From a virus: a stretch of DNA of 24,456 nucleotides. The stretch spans positions 1 to 24,456 of IMG/VR virus record IMGVR_UViG_3300006737_000204, one strand, 5' to 3'. The notes under the pieces were generated by a model. The model was given only the letters and a program-made list of their open reading frames with translations, did not search any database and was not told where the DNA came from. Positions within the stretch are counted from its first letter, which is position 1; every line of letters begins with the position of its first letter. The translations under genes were made by a program, and so were the position numbers. Of this stretch, positions 22,361-24,456 are shown piece after piece.

Positions 22361-22740
22361 TGGAGCTACCCAAGGTTAACATAGCCGTTGCCGCTAGTGC
22401 GGTGGTAGCCATTGTGTCAACCGTGGGCGGTGGCATTTGGTATGCTTCACAGCAAGCATCAATCATTGAAGGGCTTACTTCTCAAGTAGAAAGATTGACG
22501 ATTGAGAACAACGCAACCGACCGCACCAACCTAATCAGAGATGTTGAGAACAACAGCGAGAACATTGATGAGATGATCGATATGCTTGCTGAAATTTACG
22601 ATGAAATGGAACAGGCAGATAGTGAACTTTGGGATGAGGTAGATAATATGATTAATTACTTCACTCAGTTGGTTCAGTTACAATCTCGCATAGCAATTCT
22701 TGAAAAGACAGTAGAGTTTACACGGCGTGATGGGATGTAG
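22360..22740 (+). CDS. Membrane-anchored coiled-coil protein of lysis module
   Basis: A 126-residue protein with a single N-terminal membrane segment (about residues 8-29, VNIAVAASAVVAIVSTVGGG) and a long acidic coiled-coil region (about 33-118). It has N-terminal Lys only ahead of the helix, consistent with the coil lying outside the cytoplasm. Size and topology suit an i-spanin-like or other lysis accessory protein, but no o-spanin lipobox gene is seen beside it. Similar short TM-plus-coil proteins occur near lysis genes in marine phages. TAATG overlap with the preceding gene. Confidence 0.6.
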   Translation: MELPKVNIAVAASAVVAIVSTVGGGIWYASQQASIIEGLTSQVERLTIENNATDRTNLIRDVENNSENIDEMIDMLAEIYDEMEQADSELWDEVDNMINYFTQLVQLQSRIAILEKTVEFTRRDGM

Positions 22741-22742
22741 TC

Positions 22743-23198
22743 ATGGACCCATTAACGATTTTAGCTGGCTTAAAAACAGGGCTTGCTGCTGGCAAAACTG
22801 TAGCGAGTTTATCTAAAGAGATTGGTAACTTTTTTGATGCAACTGACAATGCAAAAAAGAAATTACAAAAAAAAGGTGTAAGCAGTTCAGACGTTAACTC
22901 GATTGCTATGGACCGATGGGCCAAAGAGCAAGAGGCTGCACAGGCTGAAGAGGATCTACGCGAATGGGTGTGCAACAATCTTGGCAAAAGCAAATGGGAC
23001 CAACTTCTACGCATAAGAAAAGAAGTGTTGCAAGAAAAGCGTGAGATGGAAGCTAGACTACGACGCGAAGCTATAGAGAGACAAGAGTTAGCTGTTACCA
23101 TTGCTGGAATTGTTGTGCTGCTCACTTTCGCGTTCGTCGGCTCGACGGCTTATATGCACTATTTGGGTTGGGTAGATGTGCGTGATTGGTTTCGTTGA
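22743..23198 (+). CDS. C-terminally anchored protein of lysis module, unknown
   Basis: A 151-residue protein. N-terminal amphipathic region (MDPLTILAGLKTGLAAGKTV), a charged helical middle with LREWVCNNLGKSKWDQLLRI and many Glu/Arg, then one strong membrane segment near residues 115-140 (AVTIAGIVVLLTFAFVGSTA) and a short tail WVDVRDWFR. Proteins with the same order occur in T4-like cyanophages and marine podoviruses without known function. It may anchor in the inner membrane and serve in lysis control, which is inference from the neighbours. Confidence 0.62.
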   Translation: MDPLTILAGLKTGLAAGKTVASLSKEIGNFFDATDNAKKKLQKKGVSSSDVNSIAMDRWAKEQEAAQAEEDLREWVCNNLGKSKWDQLLRIRKEVLQEKREMEARLRREAIERQELAVTIAGIVVLLTFAFVGSTAYMHYLGWVDVRDWFR

Positions 23199-23223
23199 AA
23201 CTAGTTGAGGTGAAAAGAAACAG

Positions 23224-23313
23224 ATGGGTGATTTACAGAAAAAAAAAGGTGGTAATTCAGACCACCGACAAACGAGTAGCAATGAGGATTATGGAGAATG
23301 GCACACACAATAA
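23224..23313 (+). CDS. Possible 29-residue peptide
   Basis: A short hydrophilic frame (MGDLQKKKGGNSDHRQTSSN and nine more residues) preceded by GAGG about 13 bases upstream. It overlaps the start of the next gene by 16 bases, which would couple them. Too short to judge by composition; it could equally be a leader that sets translation of the membrane protein that follows. Confidence 0.3.
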   Translation: MGDLQKKKGGNSDHRQTSSNEDYGEWHTQ

Positions 23314-23498
23314 TTGATGATTGGAAAATAGTACCCCGGCTTATGATGCTAGCGGTTACGGTTTTAACTTACCAGTCGGTGCATTGGTACATGGGACTTG
23401 AGGAACCTACCAATGGGCAAGCTGGACTAGTGTCTGTGTGCATGGGCGCACTCACTGGTTGCTTTGGTATCTGGATGAACAAGGAAGCGAACAAATGA
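23298..23498 (+). CDS. Small two-segment membrane protein, holin-like
   Basis: A 66-residue protein with two membrane segments, about residues 12-31 (VPRLMMLAVTVLTYQSVHWY) and 42-59 (AGLVSVCMGALTGCFGIWM), and a short charged tail, MNKEANK. The IIDDWKIVPRLMML start and 'VHWYM....P...Q..LVSV..GALTG.FGIWM' pattern is common in lysis loci of marine phages. A holin, or antiholin-like partner of the next gene, is possible. GGAG sits close to the ATG. It ends in ATGA overlap with the next gene. Confidence 0.65.
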   Translation: MAHTIIDDWKIVPRLMMLAVTVLTYQSVHWYMGLEEPTNGQAGLVSVCMGALTGCFGIWMNKEANK

Positions 23499-23836
23499 TT
23501 GGAATTGTAAACAGCCTAAGTGGTTTAGCCAAGAGTTACATTGATGCAAAAACCGCAGTTAAAATTACAGAAGCAGAGATTAAAAAGAAGCAGCTTACCG
23601 GGGAAATTGATTGGGAACAATCTGCGATTGAGGCTAGCAAGGATAGCTGGAAGGATGAGCTTTGGACACTTGTGTTTGTTGTTATCCTTGTTGCTAATTT
23701 TATTCCTTCTCTACAAGAAACTATGGCACGAGGATTTGCCAACCTTGAGACTACCCCCCTCTGGGTTCAATGGGGGATGTATGCGTCCATTGCCGCCTCG
23801 TTTGGAATAAGAACTATGAAAGGCTTTGGAAAATGA
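23495..23836 (+). CDS. Holin candidate, GTA/3TM-holin-like
   Basis: A 113-residue protein. The start at 23495 overlaps the previous stop (ATGA); an upstream Met in frame lies within the previous gene. The N-terminal half is an amphipathic charged helix (residues 8-50). The C-terminal part has two membrane segments, about 56-73 (LWTLVFVVILVANFIPSLQ) and 89-106 (LWVQWGMYASIAASFGIR). The pattern 'W.DELWTLVFV...NFIPS' and 'P.WVQWG...S.AASFGIR' resembles the holin family of gene transfer agents. It should make the membrane holes that release the endolysin encoded next. Confidence 0.75.
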   Translation: MIGIVNSLSGLAKSYIDAKTAVKITEAEIKKKQLTGEIDWEQSAIEASKDSWKDELWTLVFVVILVANFIPSLQETMARGFANLETTPLWVQWGMYASIAASFGIRTMKGFGK

Positions 23837-24348
23837 AACAGAACTTTGATCAATCACTAGAAATGTTATTGCATCACGAAGGGGGATACGTTTGGCATCC
23901 TGAAGATCCGGGCGGTGAAACAAACCTTGGTGTTACCCGCGCAGTCTATGAGCAATGGGTTGGGCGTCAGGTCATGGATGGCGAGATGAAGAGACTGACA
24001 GTTTCAGACGTAGCTCCTATCTACAAAAAAAATTATTGGGATAGAATACGGGGTGATGACTTACCCTCTGGGCTAGACTTTGCGGCTTTTGATTGGGCGG
24101 TAAACTCTGGCACAGGTAGGCCAGCCAAGGTCATTCAGAAGTACATTTCAGCAAAACAAGACGGGGCAATCGGGCCACGAACCCTAGCACTCGTATCCGA
24201 AAATGATCCGTCAGATATGATTCAGTATTTGTACGAACAACGTCAGAAGTTTTACGAACGACTAAAAACGTTTGAAACATTCGGTAAGGGTTGGACAAGG
24301 CGGAACCAAGAAACATTAAAGGCAGCAATGGAGATGGCTAATGGCTAA
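23833..24348 (+). CDS. Endolysin, GH108 N-acetylmuramidase with PG-binding domain
   Basis: A 171-residue lysozyme-type enzyme cutting the glycan of peptidoglycan. Residues 15-28 hold HEGGYVWHPEDPGG, with the family's catalytic Glu16, followed by TNLGVTRAVYEQWV. DFAAFDWAVNSGTGR (82-96) is the second GH108 hallmark. The C-terminal part, QDGAIGPRTLALV (109-121) to FGKGWTRRNQ (150-159), fits the small peptidoglycan-binding domain usually fused to GH108. No signal peptide, so release depends on the holin upstream. It starts in ATGA overlap with that holin. Size matches the family. Confidence 0.93.
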   Translation: MKQNFDQSLEMLLHHEGGYVWHPEDPGGETNLGVTRAVYEQWVGRQVMDGEMKRLTVSDVAPIYKKNYWDRIRGDDLPSGLDFAAFDWAVNSGTGRPAKVIQKYISAKQDGAIGPRTLALVSENDPSDMIQYLYEQRQKFYERLKTFETFGKGWTRRNQETLKAAMEMANG

Positions 24349-24456
24349 GAAAAAAGGTTTGTGGGATAACATCCACGCTAAAAGAAAAAGAATTAAGGAT
24401 GGTAGTGGCGAGAAGATGCGTAAGCCGGGAAGCCCCGGCGCACCTACCAATAAAGC
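24341..24456 (+). CDS. Small basic phage protein, 3'-truncated by window edge
   Basis: An open frame to the last base, 38 codons visible, that overlaps the endolysin gene by eight bases. It begins MAKKKGLWDNIHAKRKRIKD and continues GSGEKMRKPGSPGAPTNK. Short proteins with this exact style ('GLWDNI.AKRKRI..GSGEKMRKPGS.GAPT') are very common in marine phages, by recollection, but their function is unknown. Basic and unlikely to be membrane-bound. Confidence 0.78.
   Translation, partial: MAKKKGLWDNIHAKRKRIKDGSGEKMRKPGSPGAPTNK

Noticed and set aside
23541-23810. Alternative 89-codon + strand frame inside the holin gene
   Set aside because: Out of frame with the holin candidate, no start signal, low-complexity Leu/Lys composition.
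1-24456. tRNA genes, CRISPR arrays, insertion sequences or attachment sites
   Set aside because: I saw no cloverleaf with a T-loop, no regularly spaced identical repeats, no transposase and no integrase with flanking core repeats.

Overview
This window is the structural and lysis half of a tailed double-stranded DNA phage with a T7-like virion plan (short-tailed, podovirus-type). All recognisable genes are on the + strand, packed tightly with overlaps such as ATGA and TAATG. No host genes, tRNAs, integrase, repressor or replication genes are visible. The small lysine-rich proteins, the short 'MAGYIG' and 'GDLA' tail proteins, the Bbp19-like protein and the GH108 lysis gene resemble, from memory, proteins of marine podoviruses infecting Alphaproteobacteria (SAR11, SAR116 or Roseobacter type). 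That host assignment is an inference, not shown by the sequence.

Layout. 1-1392: large terminase, 5' end cut off by the window. 1379-2655: a GNAT-like protein (T7 gp13-like) and five very small, mostly basic genes, two of which overlap in different frames. 2655-5297: portal, Bbp19-like protein and scaffold. 5298-5580: an unusually structured intergenic region with hairpins, a Rho-independent terminator, a promoter-like sequence over an inverted repeat, and a predicted three-way-junction RNA leading into the capsid gene. 5581-6716: major capsid protein and a small head-associated protein, closed by a strong hairpin. 6765-9460: tail tubular proteins A and B. 9457-16091: four internal virion (ejection) proteins, one of which carries a C-terminal ADP-ribosyltransferase-like domain.

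16139-22178: a run of about a dozen short tail-fibre and tip genes. It starts with a T7-gp17-type adaptor and continues with C1q-like proteins, two 'MAGYIG' proteins and five paralogues that all end in Gly-Asp-Leu-Ala. In four of those the codons for Gly-Asp also provide the Shine-Dalgarno site of the next gene. Two small tail-assembly-type genes interrupt the series. 22232-24348: the lysis module, with a lysine-rich AT-hook-like peptide, several membrane proteins including a two-segment holin candidate, and a GH108 endolysin. A small basic gene runs off the right edge.

The genes fit one late programme: DNA packaging, head assembly, connector and tail, ejected core proteins, host recognition, then lysis. 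A short sequence, GTACAAA(T/A)AC(C/T)A, recurs at three module boundaries (before the capsid, before the tail fibres and before lysis) and is a candidate promoter or processing element. The features most worth follow-up are the structured capsid leader, this shared boundary motif, the GDLA gene array and the ART-bearing ejection protein.
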